Positions 14,201-22,545 of a DNA stretch of 64,000 nt are shown here, piece by piece; position 1 is the stretch's first letter; every line of letters begins with the position of its first letter. Both the position numbers and the translations under genes were made by a program. Source of the stretch: Dreissena polymorpha (taxonomy: Eukaryota; Mollusca; Bivalvia; Myida; Dreissenidae); contig NC_068358.1 in the NCBI RefSeq assembly GCF_020536995.1, positions 46,293,085 to 46,357,084 on the forward strand. The letters are read 5' to 3'. The notes beneath the pieces are model-generated. The model had not been told where the DNA came from and searched no databases. It saw nothing but the letters and a program-made list of their open reading frames with translations.

Positions 14201-17200
14201 AGTATTTTTTTATAACCAATGGCTGATCTGATGCGTATTATCATTGTTCAGATATGACGTGCGCACGCGATAGATATGACGTGCGTACGCGATAGCTATG
14301 ATGTGCGCACGCGATAGCTATGACGTGCGCACGCCATATTTATTCCGTGCCCACGCCATAGTTATGACGTGCGCACGTCATAGAAATAGTTAAATAAAAT
14401 ATTTCCTATGTCCCCTTTATGCCGCCGTAACTTTGGGACGCTTATTTCAATTGTCTAAAGATATTCGATAAGTCGACTGTAACAATAATGATTGTTTAAA
14501 GTCGTGTGACCAGCGTTTTCTATTGGCTTAATAGTCTTAAACCCCTATAAACGAGGCTCTACGTTCGTTGTACAAATGATTTCATTAAATAAGCGTAATG
14601 TCATTGGGTACAAGTCAACAACGATATAAATTTGATTTTTTTTAATATCTATACGTGCTCCATTATTCGAAACTTAATGTACGGCAAGGTACGGCATGAA
14701 GTAAAATACGACAATACGTGTTTATATAAGTTTTTAAATACCATTTCAATCGGAAACTAAATCCTTAAAACGCTTTAACTTGGCCGTCGTTTTTAATTTA
14801 GAAACGTTATGCAGAATGAATTCTATGCAAACAAGTGCTGTTTACAAATATCTACAGTTGCATATACCAAATACCTTAACAGAATATGTCATTGTTTACA
14901 ATCCATTTCATTGCCATTGTTATTGAACCGTCTCACCCGTTTCTTTACTCTTACCTCGTGATCATCGCCTCTTCAAATATTCATGTAGCTATGCACGAAA
15001 GCGCTTCCGTTATTTCCAGATGCCTAAGGTTTGCCGGAGAACGATTAAAATAAGAACCAACGTTCGTATCAATATTTAACATTTGCTGTTAATATTACGT
15101 TGATGATACGTTGACCACTTTTGCTTTTGACACAATAGCAGAAGTATCTCTATAATGCGCATTGATTCCTTCGACAAAAATTCCGTAGATACCAACACAT
15201 GCATTGCACATTTTGCTGACCATTAAAGGTCTAAACGTTGTCTTCTTTACATTGGGAAAATAATTGCTCTTCAGCCTCTGGACCGATTGGAACACATATG
15301 TGTCTTGTTCTGAGAAAACTGAGCATAATGCATGTGCGTAAAGTGTCGTCCCAGACTAGCCTGTGCGGACTGCAGTCCACACAGGCTAATCAGGGACGAC
15401 ACTTTCCGCTTTAACTAGATTTTCGGTAAAAAGGGAATTCCTTAAAACGAAAAATAACATTAAAGCGGAAATTGTCGTCCCTGATTAGCCTGTGTGGACT
15501 GCACAGGCTAATCTGGGACGACACTTTACGCATATGCATTAACCCAGTTTCCTCCTCAGAATGCGGTTCATATCTCTTCCATCTTCTTATTTCTTTCATC
15601 TTCGATAGTCGGGATAATTTGACTCGATAGATTGACTCCATGTTATTTTACCCTTTTACTTTGGTTTGAATGGGAGGCATTATTAAAAATCATAACTATA
15701 ATAAATCACTTAAAAACGAGTATGTTCAGCAATTATTTTTTAAGATGATTTTGTGCCTTATATGTGTAAGGATACTGTTAGTTATAATACACTTCGTCAA
15801 CAGTGTGTCTCAAAGGGACAACCGTACGAATGCGTGACCAACATTATCATAAAGCCACATGTAAATGCACGTCAAACACATCATTCACAGACACACGTCC
15901 GTCGTTTTGAAAATCACGATTCAATGCGCGTCAACCGTTATGTGCCTGTTGGTGCTCCTCTTTGTTTCATCAAATACGTGTACGATTGTCTTGCGTTGTC
16001 GAAATCGGGCGTCTAAACTGAATAGGGCGTTCATGAGAATAGCACAAGCTGCAGCTTTATGTGGATAGAACAGTACAGCGGCTTTATGGATATTGCCTAA
16101 ACACGATGCCTATACCACTTGACTTTTTCGGATCTGTGTTGGGAGAATAAAGCGCGACCCAGATAACATTTTCAATGATGCCATTTTAAATATTTAACCA
16201 TTTTTAATGGGATAAAGTGGAGAGCCCGCTCATTCGTAAGAGTTTTATATAGGTATCATGATCTTTTTAACAAATAAGTATTTATCAGCAAAGTGCAACC
16301 GCGCGTTTGTAATATGAAGTCCCCACCCTGATCCGACATTTTTCTAAACCGTTAAAACGCGCGGTTGCACTTTACTGAAAAATACATATTTGTTTAAAAA
16401 GATCATGATATCTAATGAAAACTCTTTCGGATGAGCGGGCTCTCAACTTTATCCCATTAAAAATGGTGATTTTTTTTTAAAGATCCTTAAAAATGTTAAC
16501 TGAGCCGCTCTTTATTCTCTCAACACAGATCCGAAAATGTCACGCGGTATAGGCACCGTGCTAAAGTTCGGCTTAAACTATTATATGGACTTGATGATTA
16601 AACAAGTATAATAGAGTGGTTTTAAGGGATTTTAAAAACTGGAGCCCTATAATTTGTTTTTATTATATTCAACCGCGACTGAACTAGATTATAATGACCG
16701 AAAATCTCCTCGTCTCGCTGCAGGTAACCACAGCTGCCTACAGGCAGACTTCCACCTGGTGCGCAACATCGGCTACTACGTGATCCAGATGTACATGCCC
16801 AGTCTGCTAATCGTCATGTTGTCCTGGCTCTCATTCTGGCTCAACGTGAACTCGATCCCGGGCCGCGTGACGCTTGGCGTCCTCTCCGTGCTCACCATCT
16901 CCACGCAGAGCACAGGCGTCAACGCCTCGCTACCCCGGGTCAGCTACACCAAGGCTATAGGTAACTGCTACTCGATTTGTCCTTGTCGGCTCAGTAGTAA
17001 CCCGGGCACTCTTAAGAATACTACAAAGTATCAGGGGTACGAAAAATATACTAAAAAGTCCCTGGAATGTGCCCGTGTACCTTTGAGCGTATTTTCCGTA
17101 CCCTGTGTAAATTGTAAAATACTTAAGAATACCCGGGGTACTTTTAATTCGTACCTGAGCCGACAACAACCAATTGAGCGTAACTGAACAATCATATACT

Positions 17201-18966
17201 GTTTTAAACTACACCATGGTCATAGGTAACTGCACATTCGAAGACTGTCTTCAACTACACTAAGGCCATACGCAATTACCCATCTATAGACTGTCCTAGG
17301 CCTCAATAAGCCTATAGGTAACTACCTTTGATAGACTGCATTAAACTACACCAATGCAATAGGCGACTACTCATTCGTAAAATGCCTCAGACTACAACAA
17401 AGTCATAAGTAATTTCCCATTTGTAGACTGTCTTTACTACACCACGACCAATGGTAATTTCCCATTCCCAGACTGTCTTTACTACACCAAGACAAACGGT
17501 AGGTTCTCATTCGCAGACTGTCTTAGACTACACCGAGGCCTTAGGTAATTATCCATTCTGAGACGGTCTTATAGCACTCCAAGACCATTGTACTTGTTTC
17601 GTCTTGACAACATATACAGGTACATGTTACCGTAGATCCCACGTTCATCAAGCCATGCTCACGCTCGTGAATAAAGAATACACCAAGGCAATAATGATTA
17701 CCCATTCCGAATGGTTTTTTAGACTAGAGTATGGCAAAGTCTTTAACCATTCTTCACCAATGTAAACCTATACTTGATTAATGAAATATGTTACTACAGA
17801 GACCGCATTAACATACCCACTCATAAAACACCTACACAGCCCGTAGATTTGAACTGGTACTGCATTCACACATCCAAATACAAGCTCCATTGAAGGGACA
17901 AATTAAGTTGTTCCAAACGAAATTACAAGCGTTCATCGTGCCTGTTACAGACGTGTGGATGATCACGTGCCTGGTGTTTGTGTTCGCGGCGCTCATAGAG
18001 TTCGCGGTGGTGAACGTTCTCAGCCAGAAAGTTCCCGGCCGCCGCTTTTCCCTCGCCACGCTGTTCCTCGTGCAGAAGGAGGGGCCGCCGGAAGAAAAAG
18101 AGGTACATCCGGCGACGATATTGTTAAATTAATGTTTCCTTCTAGATATTGGTTTAACACAGTAACTGATCTGACTATTAACCGTATAATTATCTTGGAT
18201 TTGATTTTTATAACAACAAAATTTCAAGATCTAAATAGAGTTGCAGTATTTTTAATTGTATTGCACAAATAATAAAACCAATGCACGTGTGTATTGTCTT
18301 TTCGACGTAAAAGGATTACCTAATTGGCATGCATCTGAATGTTACTTATTAAGTTCTTACATAGCTTAGTAATAATTTTATTTCCCGCTAATTTGTTTGA
18401 GCCAAACAAAAACATTTATACCAATACTACATGAGCGAAACGTCGAACGAGTTTCGGACTGTTCCTGGCGGCAGTGGGGCATTTGATAGGCCTTGAATGT
18501 TACATTCAATATACATATATTCGCATTTATAGCTTAATGATATTGTTAACTTACGCTCAATTGGTCGCTGTCGGTCCCGGGACTTCTTAAAAGTACTGGG
18601 TACGGAAAATGCGCTCAAAGGTACCTTGCAATAATCCAGGGTACTTTTAGTAAAATTTCCGCACCCCGGGTACTTATTAACATACTTAATAGTAAATGAG
18701 TATATTTATGTAGTATACGAGTCTACAATGAACAATCGAGCTAAGCGCACTTGAAAAATGAAACCAGTTCTTTTGAGCTGCACGTGTTTCAGACGTCGGT
18801 TGACCAGGAGGGGAATGTTAAGGTGGAGCCGCGACAGCCGGAGCACAGTCGCGTGCTACTCTGCTCCACTTATCTCGACATCGCCTCTCGGGTGCTCTTT
18901 CCAGTCGCATTCGGCATCTTCAACATGATCTACTGGATTTACTTCCTCAACGTCACCGAATACTAG
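1608..18966 (+). CDS. Cys-loop ligand-gated ion channel subunit (GlyR/GluCl-like), complete, 9 exons
   Basis: Predicted pentameric chloride-type channel subunit of the plasma membrane. Exons: 1608-1678, 2790-2854, 4448-4515, 5500-5735, 7425-7507, 11710-11856, 16724-16960, 17951-18102, 18793-18966. All introns are GT..AG and phases agree; the sum is 1233 nt, 410 residues plus stop. Seen: signal peptide (about 1-19), loop A WVPD (110-113), Cys-loop C154 and C168 with 13 residues between, containing YPFD, loop B ESFGYT (173-178), M1 from about 241, M2 from P269, M3 about 304-326, M4 about 385-405. The M2 start reads PGRVTLG where anion channels have PAR, with no Glu at -1', which supports anion selectivity. 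The M3-M4 loop is short, about 60 residues. Glycine-contact positions are changed: Phe63 to V75, Arg65 to H77, Tyr202 to N221, Phe207 to H226 (GlyR alpha-1 numbering). The exact subfamily is uncertain; the family assignment is firm. Confidence 0.93.
2110..2312. repeat. Foldback element F1, rearranged copy, followed by (TA)n
   Basis: Contains GCGTTCTGAGAAAACTGGGC and AAAGTGTCGTCCCAGATTAG, the F1 arm, then a duplicated GTGCAGTCCGC segment and part of the other arm (AAGCGGAAAGTGTCGTCC), where it breaks off into a TA run at 2314-2371. Confidence 0.8.
2314..2371. repeat. (TA)n microsatellite
   Basis: About 29 uninterrupted TA units. The flanking 2372-2500 holds two diverged copies of CAGATATCAATGTAG(C/T)GGTATGATAA about 90 bp apart. 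Confidence 0.95.
2790..2854 (+). CDS. Channel exon 2: N-terminal extracellular helix
   Basis: Follows TGATTACAG and ends at GTAAGT. It encodes RTDFLQLLNDIPPVRTPPNYD, the helix and 'RPNF/PPNYD' segment that precedes strand beta-1 in the family (R straddles the junction). Phase 2 in, phase 1 out. Confidence 0.85.
3674..4400 (+). repeat. Tandem-cored element, four units, same family as 642-1229
   Basis: Opens TATGCCCCCTTCGAAGAAGA, then a GGTCGGTCGGTCTGTCGG run, then four units (from about 3760, 3907, 4057, 4190) each with TTTCCGGATGATAACTCAAG and AGGTCAAAGGTCAAGGTCAC. It ends at ACATGTTTTACAAACAGCCCTTGTT-like sequence just upstream of channel exon 3. Confidence 0.85.
4448..4515 (+). CDS. Channel exon 3: strand beta-1 region
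   Basis: Follows TTTACAG and ends at GTAAGT in phase 0. It encodes DVPTEIECNLHINNVDTIRE plus ADM, the counterpart of the family's N-terminal 'V.V.I.I.S...I.E..M' strand. Confidence 0.88.
5251..5462 (+). mobile_element. MITE M1 (CCCATTTATGCCTAG family), one end missing
   Basis: Internal palindrome AGATGAGACGCCGCATGATG, body TCCAATTTAGAAGGATGGGA, right end ACTAGGCATAAATGGGTTAA. The left terminal repeat is missing. The copy is bracketed by 13-bp direct repeats CCACGTGTTTAGC (5238-5250, 5463-5475). Confidence 0.8.
5500..5735 (+). CDS. Channel exon 4: loops D and A
   Basis: Follows CACGCATATAG and ends at GTAGGT. Loop D reads MDIVLHLSW, where glycine receptors have FLRQQW; loop A reads KVWVPDIYFPNEK. 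Then follows the LLR.Y.DG strand. A TTAA-type MITE ends 37 bp upstream of the acceptor. Confidence 0.93.
6606..6866. mobile_element. Foldback element F1, full copy
   Basis: About 260-bp near-palindrome. Both arms carry CTGAGAAAACTGGTCATAAT-type ends, AAAGTGTCGTCCCAGATTAG and CCTGTGCAGTCCGCACAGGC. The centre has AGGCGGAAAGTGTCG-like inner arms around a short AT-rich spacer. No coding capacity. Confidence 0.9.
7151..7413. mobile_element. Foldback element F1, full copy next to channel exon 5
   Basis: Arms begin GAGTCGCGTTCTGAGAAAAC and end in its reverse complement, with AATT on both outer sides (possible 4-bp target duplication). The right end is 12 bp from the exon 5 acceptor. Confidence 0.9.
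7425..7507 (+). CDS. Channel exon 5: Cys-loop
   Basis: Encodes CRMDLRKYPFDKQIC, two cysteines with exactly 13 residues between, and ends in IES at a GTAAGT donor. The acceptor (TTCTAATCCAG) lies only about 12 bp after a foldback element. Confidence 0.95.
7714..8175. mobile_element. Foldback element F2 with 6-bp target duplication
   Basis: About 460-bp palindrome beginning CACGGTGCCTATATCACTTC and ending in GTGGTATAGGCACCGTG. Paired blocks include GGATCTGTGTTGGGAGAATA and GCGCGGTTGCACTTTACT. ATGTTT flanks both ends (7708-7713, 8176-8181). Second copy at 16102-16560. Confidence 0.85.
8200..8442. repeat. Foldback element F1, diverged copy
   Basis: Recognisable TAAAGTGTCTTCCCAGATTT, ATGACACTTTCCGCCTTAAC and CCTGATTAGCCTGTGCGGGC blocks; arms are diverged and the outer ends poor. 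Confidence 0.7.
8948..9330 (+). repeat. Tandem-cored element, two units, with CCAGCCAGCC microsatellite
   Basis: Two copies about 167 bp apart (8953, 9120) of CGACACACCGTCCAATGATG..CAATGAACGACATAGTTATGG, a GACCTTGACCTTGG stretch between them, then a CCAG/CCCG run (9221-9278). It ends in the hairpin ACCAGTTTTTTCCTTCGGAAAACCTGGT-like stem (from about 9295). Confidence 0.75.
9360..11250. other. Channel intron 5 sequence without coding features
   Basis: A 31-bp duplication (CCGTGCACTCTGGC..CGTTGACATGACAT) lies at 10238-10300, a (CT)n run at 10628-10699, and short C runs at 9857-9868. Nothing coding is supported; the CT run produces artificial Ser-Leu reading frames. Confidence 0.6.
10628..10699. 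repeat. (CT)n microsatellite
   Basis: About 36 CT units in the channel intron between exons 5 and 6. Confidence 0.97.
11251..11280. repeat. Poly-A run
   Basis: Thirty A in a row. It could mark the 3' end of a retroposed sequence to its left, but no element was recognised there. Confidence 0.9.
11436..11685. repeat. Foldback element F1, diverged copy before channel exon 6
   Basis: GGACATAATACATGTGCGTC, AAAGAGTCGTCCCTTATTTG and GGACGACACTTTACGCACAT blocks identify it. It ends about 25 bp before the exon 6 acceptor. Confidence 0.75.
11710..11856 (+). CDS. Channel exon 6: loop B to loop C
   Basis: Encodes FGYTADKLVLHWNE (loop B and the following strand) through DWTNFTRTHNIT, the first half of loop C. 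Donor GTGCGT. The position of the first loop-C cysteine of glycine receptors holds Thr217. Confidence 0.92.
12066..12188 (-). repeat. tRNA-derived SINE
   Basis: Minus strand: GTCGCCGTGGTGTAATGGAT (A-box region) and GGTCACGGGTTCGATCCC (B-box, matches GGTTCGANNCC). The tRNA-like fold is imperfect in the anticodon stem, so a SINE is more likely than a tRNA gene. Confidence 0.65.
12430..12525 (+). repeat. Short tandem duplication
   Basis: CTACTTGTGCGATCGA(G/A)G(C/T)ACACTGATATG occurs twice, about 40 bp apart. The rest of the intron from 12525 to 13930 shows nothing recognised. Confidence 0.7.
13939..14431. repeat. Palindromic element with array of TGACGTGCGCACGTCA-like units
   Basis: Inverted ends: GGCATAAAGGGGACATAAGC near the left, TATGTCCCCTTTATGCCGCC at the right, each followed inward by ATATTTTATTTAAC or its reverse. 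Between them are about 15 units of a 20-22 bp palindrome built on ATGACGTGCGCACGTCATAG, in two blocks (14000-14160 and 14255-14385). Confidence 0.85.
15303..15572. mobile_element. Foldback element F1
   Basis: Full-length copy with arms TCTGAGAAAACTGAGCATAA and matching right end; CATAT lies on both sides (15295-15300, 15569-15574), a possible short target duplication. Confidence 0.85.
16102..16560. mobile_element. Foldback element F2, second copy
   Basis: Same blocks as at 7714-8175 (GGATCTGTGTTGGGAGAATA, CCGCGCGTTTGTAATATGAA). CTAAA flanks both ends. Lies in channel intron 6, 160 bp before exon 7. Confidence 0.85.
16724..16960 (+). CDS. Channel exon 7: loop C end, M1, M2
   Basis: Encodes GNHSC, RNIGYYVIQMYMPSL (start of M1), then M2 as IPGRVTLGVLSVLTIS and the M2-M3 linker SLPRVSYTKAI. 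M2 has L at 9', L at 6' (usually T) and R at 0'. The donor is ATAG|GTAACT. A tandem array built from this exon end fills part of the next intron. Confidence 0.95.
16985..17183. repeat. CCGGGGTAC-type interspersed repeat
   Basis: Palindromic pieces CGGCTCAGTAGTAACCCGGG and ACCCGGGGTACTTTTAATTC, ending ACCTGAGCCGACAACAACCA. The end CGACAACAACCAATTGAGCG recurs at 18545 (reverse), 53168 (reverse) and 61645, defining a dispersed family. Confidence 0.65.
17201..17720 (+). repeat. 45-bp tandem array copying the exon 7 end and splice donor
   Basis: About eight to nine units starting near 17207, 17253, 17301, 17345, 17391, 17436, 17481, 17527 and 17670. Consensus CTACACCAAGGCCATAGGTAA then TTCCCATTCG.AGACTGTCTT. 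The first part equals the end of channel exon 7 (CTACACCAAGGCTATAG|GTAACT). Several units keep a GT at the donor position. Confidence 0.8.
17951..18102 (+). CDS. Channel exon 8: M3
   Basis: Follows CCTGTTACAG. Encodes DVWMITCLVFVFAALIEF (M3), AVVNVLSQ, then a basic and Ser-containing start of the cytoplasmic loop ending PPEEKE. Phase 0 donor GTACAT. Confidence 0.94.
18540..18685. repeat. CCGGGGTAC-type repeat
   Basis: Begins GTTAACTTACGCTCAATTGG, contains GTACTGGGTACGGAAAATGCG-like and CACCCCGGGTACTTATT blocks. Same family as 16985-17183, opposite orientation, in channel intron 8. Confidence 0.6.
18793..18966 (+). CDS. Channel exon 9: short intracellular loop, M4, stop
   Basis: Follows CACGTGTTTCAG. 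Encodes TSVDQEGNVKVEP, then LDIASRVLFPVAFG and IFNMIYWIYFLNVTEY, the final membrane segment with a five-residue tail, and TAG. The family's M4 often ends near 'P.AF..FN..YW', which is present. Confidence 0.94.
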   Translation, partial: TSVDQEGNVKVEPRQPEHSRVLLCSTYLDIASRVLFPVAFGIFNMIYWIYFLNVTEY

Positions 18967-19493
18967 CGTCTATATGAGGACGTCACTACGACAATGATGG
19001 CGTCACGAACGGATTTCATTTTAGACCTTTATTGGTTACGTCAATGTGGGCCAACACCAGTCGTTTACTAGTAGATCATAATGACAGTCTTGATATACGT
19101 GAAGAGGGTAGTTTAAGAGTGAAAGACAAATCTATTGAAATCATCTCATGTTGTGACGCTTGTCTACTGAAATAACATATTGACAAACAATTAAGCGTGC
19201 ACGGTAAAAAGTTTGTTTCAATGAGATCGTTACAATCACAGAAAACACAAGGAAACGTGAGAGGATAAACGACTGTTAAGTGAGGCTGGTTTAGTGTAAC
19301 TGGTTTCACAGACTATGTAGTGGTAGTACAAACATCATGAGGTTAGGTCTTCACACCGTATGAATTCTTTCAAAACGGGCATAACTTAAAGATATGTTCA
19401 TTACTTATTAATGCTTAAAGATAAAAAGAAATAAGCGTGTCCAACGTTATTTTTAAAGTATTCGAAAATTGCATATCTTTACCATTATAATAC

Positions 19494-20355
19494 AATAAAC
19501 AATAGACTGGCCAATGTCGTCTTACAAGCTGGTATATACACTCACTGCAGAAGTAGGGCAGAAGCATTTGTCGTCTGCAGTACAGACGGGGCGATAATCG
19601 CTCATAGCATAGTGAGTTGCGGTTTTTACCATAGCTATGGCTTCTAAGCACATACTGATTTGCAAAATATGCTCTGTAAATTTAGTCGGCCGCTCACGCC
19701 ACCAACTATAAACGGATATACTTATCAATCGAAAACGGGTTACAAGCGTGTGTCATCTATTGACATGTATGGGGATGTCCGGTTAGCACAGTGGTTGGTA
19801 AGCGACCAACCTAAGCGACCGGATTCAATCCGCTTTACCGACACATGTGAGTTTGGTATGTGGTCATCATACCGGACAGGGAGAGGGGGGGGGGGGGGGA
19901 GGGGGGGGGGGTCCTTCACAGCAGAAGACCACGCTAAAATTGAATACCTTTCAGTAAAAACTGAATAGCTGGAAAGTACAGCCATAATTATAAATTCGTC
20001 CCAACGTTCTTGAGTCTCGCAAAGAAAAATGGGTAGGAGTTGATAGGACAGACGCTGGGTCTTCACACACGTCTGCGTCAGGCGCGGTACGACTCAATAA
20101 TCTTTGAAATACCCCCAACCCCACCTACGAACACACACGCGTGCTCTCGCTATGTATTGACGAAGTGACATTAGAACAGAAAATTTCTAAATCTGAGTAT
20201 TTTAATTTTTACTCAGAAATTTTGTATAGGTAAATGATATTTAAACTGTTAACAATCTCTATTATTCTACAGGCTGACATCATGATTATATAAATCACTT
20301 AGTCATACTTAGATGTTTTGTATATATAACAATTCACTTGTAACAGTTCAATAAA
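19494..20355 (+). promoter_or_regulatory. Candidate polyadenylation hexamers for the channel gene
   Basis: AATAAA occurs at 19494-19499 and 20350-20355, about 0.5 and 1.4 kb after the channel stop codon. Either could serve; the sequence alone does not decide. Confidence 0.3.
19779..19915 (+). repeat. tRNA-derived SINE followed by G-rich run
   Basis: GGTTAGCACAGTGGTTGGTA matches the A-box and GGATTCAATCC the B-box, about 40 bp apart as in a tRNA. A G-rich run (19880-19911) follows. Confidence 0.6.
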
Positions 20356-20489
20356 CATTGTAATGTAAAATTAACTCGAGTTTGTTTGCCAGTTGAAGTT
20401 AAGAACAAAGCACATAACAAGGCTTGTGTTAAATGCACCTATGAATTGCTTCCTAATTCGTCATCTCGGAAATTACCAAAATGTAAACG

Positions 20490-20700
20490 ACAAAAAGGGG
20501 CGACAATGGTCATAATTGAAGCGTCGACTCGCCGTTCTGGCGGGTATATTTGTCGTTCTATTGTGTTGGTGGGTTTGAACGTCGTCAACACGCCGGAACG
20601 ACAAATATCCTCCCAGAACTGTCGACAAATGCCATAATAGCCGTATTGCCACACCTTTTCGTCGTTCTGGCTGGTGTATAGTCGTTCTTTCTTGTTGGCG
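20490..20700. repeat. Hairpin-forming repeat
   Basis: TCGCCGTTCTGGCGGGTATA with TTGTCGTTCTATTGTGTTGG pairs with AACACGCCGGAACGACAAATA-like sequence 40-60 bp on; a third copy TCGTCGTTCTGGCTGGTGTA follows at 20660. Probably a MITE fragment. Confidence 0.55.
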
Positions 20701-20869
20701 ACCTTCTTTTAGTCAGCCAATAACATCGCACGCGATGAAATAATATTTCCATCAGCGTGTCTGTAATTCTTAGCCAATTATTAAGTTATGTTGATTTAAC
20801 TTTATTAATTAATACAACTGTGTGTTTTATACGCACTTAACGATTGGAAGTCGTAAATGGACCACTATT

Positions 20870-21795
20870 TGCATGAAGAAGAGGGGGTATATTGTTTTGC
20901 TGAATGTCGGTGGGTCTGTCTGTCGGTAGACCAGTTCGTTTCAGATCAATAACTCGTCAAAGAAATTGACCGATTGGCTTGATACTTCACATGTACATTG
21001 GCCTTGGGCAGTAGATGACTCCTATTGAAATTGGGGTCACTACATCAAAAGTCAAGGTAACTGTCACAATAAGGGTGAACATAGGTTCCGATCAATAACT
21101 CATCAACGAATAGACCGATTGATTTCATACTTCACATGTGTATGCGCCTTAGACCGTAGATGACCCATAATGAATATGGGATCACTTTGTCAAAGGTCAA
21201 GGTCACTGTCACAATAAGTGTTTAAATCGTTTTCGATTAATAACTCATCAACAAATTGACCGATTGGCTTGATACTTCACATTGTGCATTGACCTTGGGC
21301 AGTAAATGACCTTATTCAAATTGGGGTCACTAGGTCAAGGTCACTGTCACAATGTGTGAAAATCGTTTTCGATCAATAACTCGTTAGCAAAGCGACCGAT
21401 TGGCTCGATGCTTTCTTTGTGTATTGCATTTGTACAGAAGATGACCCCTATTCAAATTGGAATCACGATCGAGGTCAAAGGTTATGATGAATGTCACAAT
21501 AAGTTGGAAAATCGTTTCTACTCTATAACTCGTCAACGAAACGATCGATTGAGTTTATACTTCCCATGTGTATTGGTCTTGGACAGTAGGTGACCCTTAT
21601 TGACATTGTGGTCAATAGGTCAAGGTCACTGTCAAGATAAGTGTGAATATTGTTTCCGATCAATAACTCGTCAACGAATAGACCGATTGGCTTGATACTT
21701 CACATGTGCATTGGCCTTGTACAGTAAATGACCCCTATTAAAATTGGTGTCTTTAGTTCAAAGCCCTGTTTGGGGGGCATATGTCTCCGACGGCG
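20870..21795 (+). repeat. Tandem-cored element, about six units
   Basis: Opens GAAGAAGAGGGGGTATATTG with TGTCGGTGGGTCTGTCTGTC, then units of about 145-155 bp containing CGATCAATAACTCGTCAACG, GACCGATTGGCTTGATACTT and GGTCAAGGTCACTGTCACAA; closes GCCCTGTTTGGGGGGCATAT. Confidence 0.85.
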
Positions 21796-21929
21796 GAACT
21801 CTTTTTCATATTTTATACAACTGTGTGCGAGTTTTAAGTTATTGAGACATAATTAACTGACTATTAAATATAACATAGGAAATAATTTGTCATTACAGAA
21901 TAATTTCACATAATAATAACCTAATAGAG

Positions 21930-22545
21930 AAAAGTGCATCATCACATAAGGAAGTTTGCGTCATTGAATAATGAATAGTTCGAACGTTACATTGCGAATA
22001 GTTTGATCATTATCACAAAAGGAATAGTTCGATCGTCACATGTGGATTGTTCAATCCTCATCACACAGGGAATAGTTCGTAATTATGTAGATAATAGTTT
22101 GTCATCACATAGGCAATAGGGCCCACATGACAATCGCCACATACGATTAGGCCGTCATCGCATAAGGAATAGTTCGTCATTTCATTGGGATAAGTTCGTC
22201 ATCACATAAGGAATAGTTCGTAATTACATTGGGATTAGTTCGTCATCACAAAAGAATCAGTTTGTTTTCATTTAAGTAATAGTTCGACATAAGATTGGGA
22301 TAAGGTCGTCATCGCATTGTGAATAGTTCTTCATCACAAATAATAGTTCGTCATCACATAGGGAGTAGTTCGTCATCATGAACATATGAAATAAGTCGTC
22401 ATCACATCGATAATAGTGCGAAATTACATACAGAACCGTTTACCGGTATCATCACACATGGGAATAGTTTGTGATCACATAGAGAACAGCTAGTGTGTCA
22501 TCACATAGGGAATAGTTTAAGATCACATAGGGAAAAGTTGTTTTC
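21930..22545 (+). repeat. Degenerate 20-24 bp tandem array
   Basis: Repeated GGAATAGTTCGTCATCACAT with many variants (AGTTTGTCATCACATAGGGA, TAGTTCGTAATTACATTGGG), about 25 units. Confidence 0.8.

Noticed and set aside
21930-22545. CRISPR-like array of about 22-bp repeats
   Set aside because: Units are degenerate with no unique spacers of constant length, and the window is clearly an animal genome.
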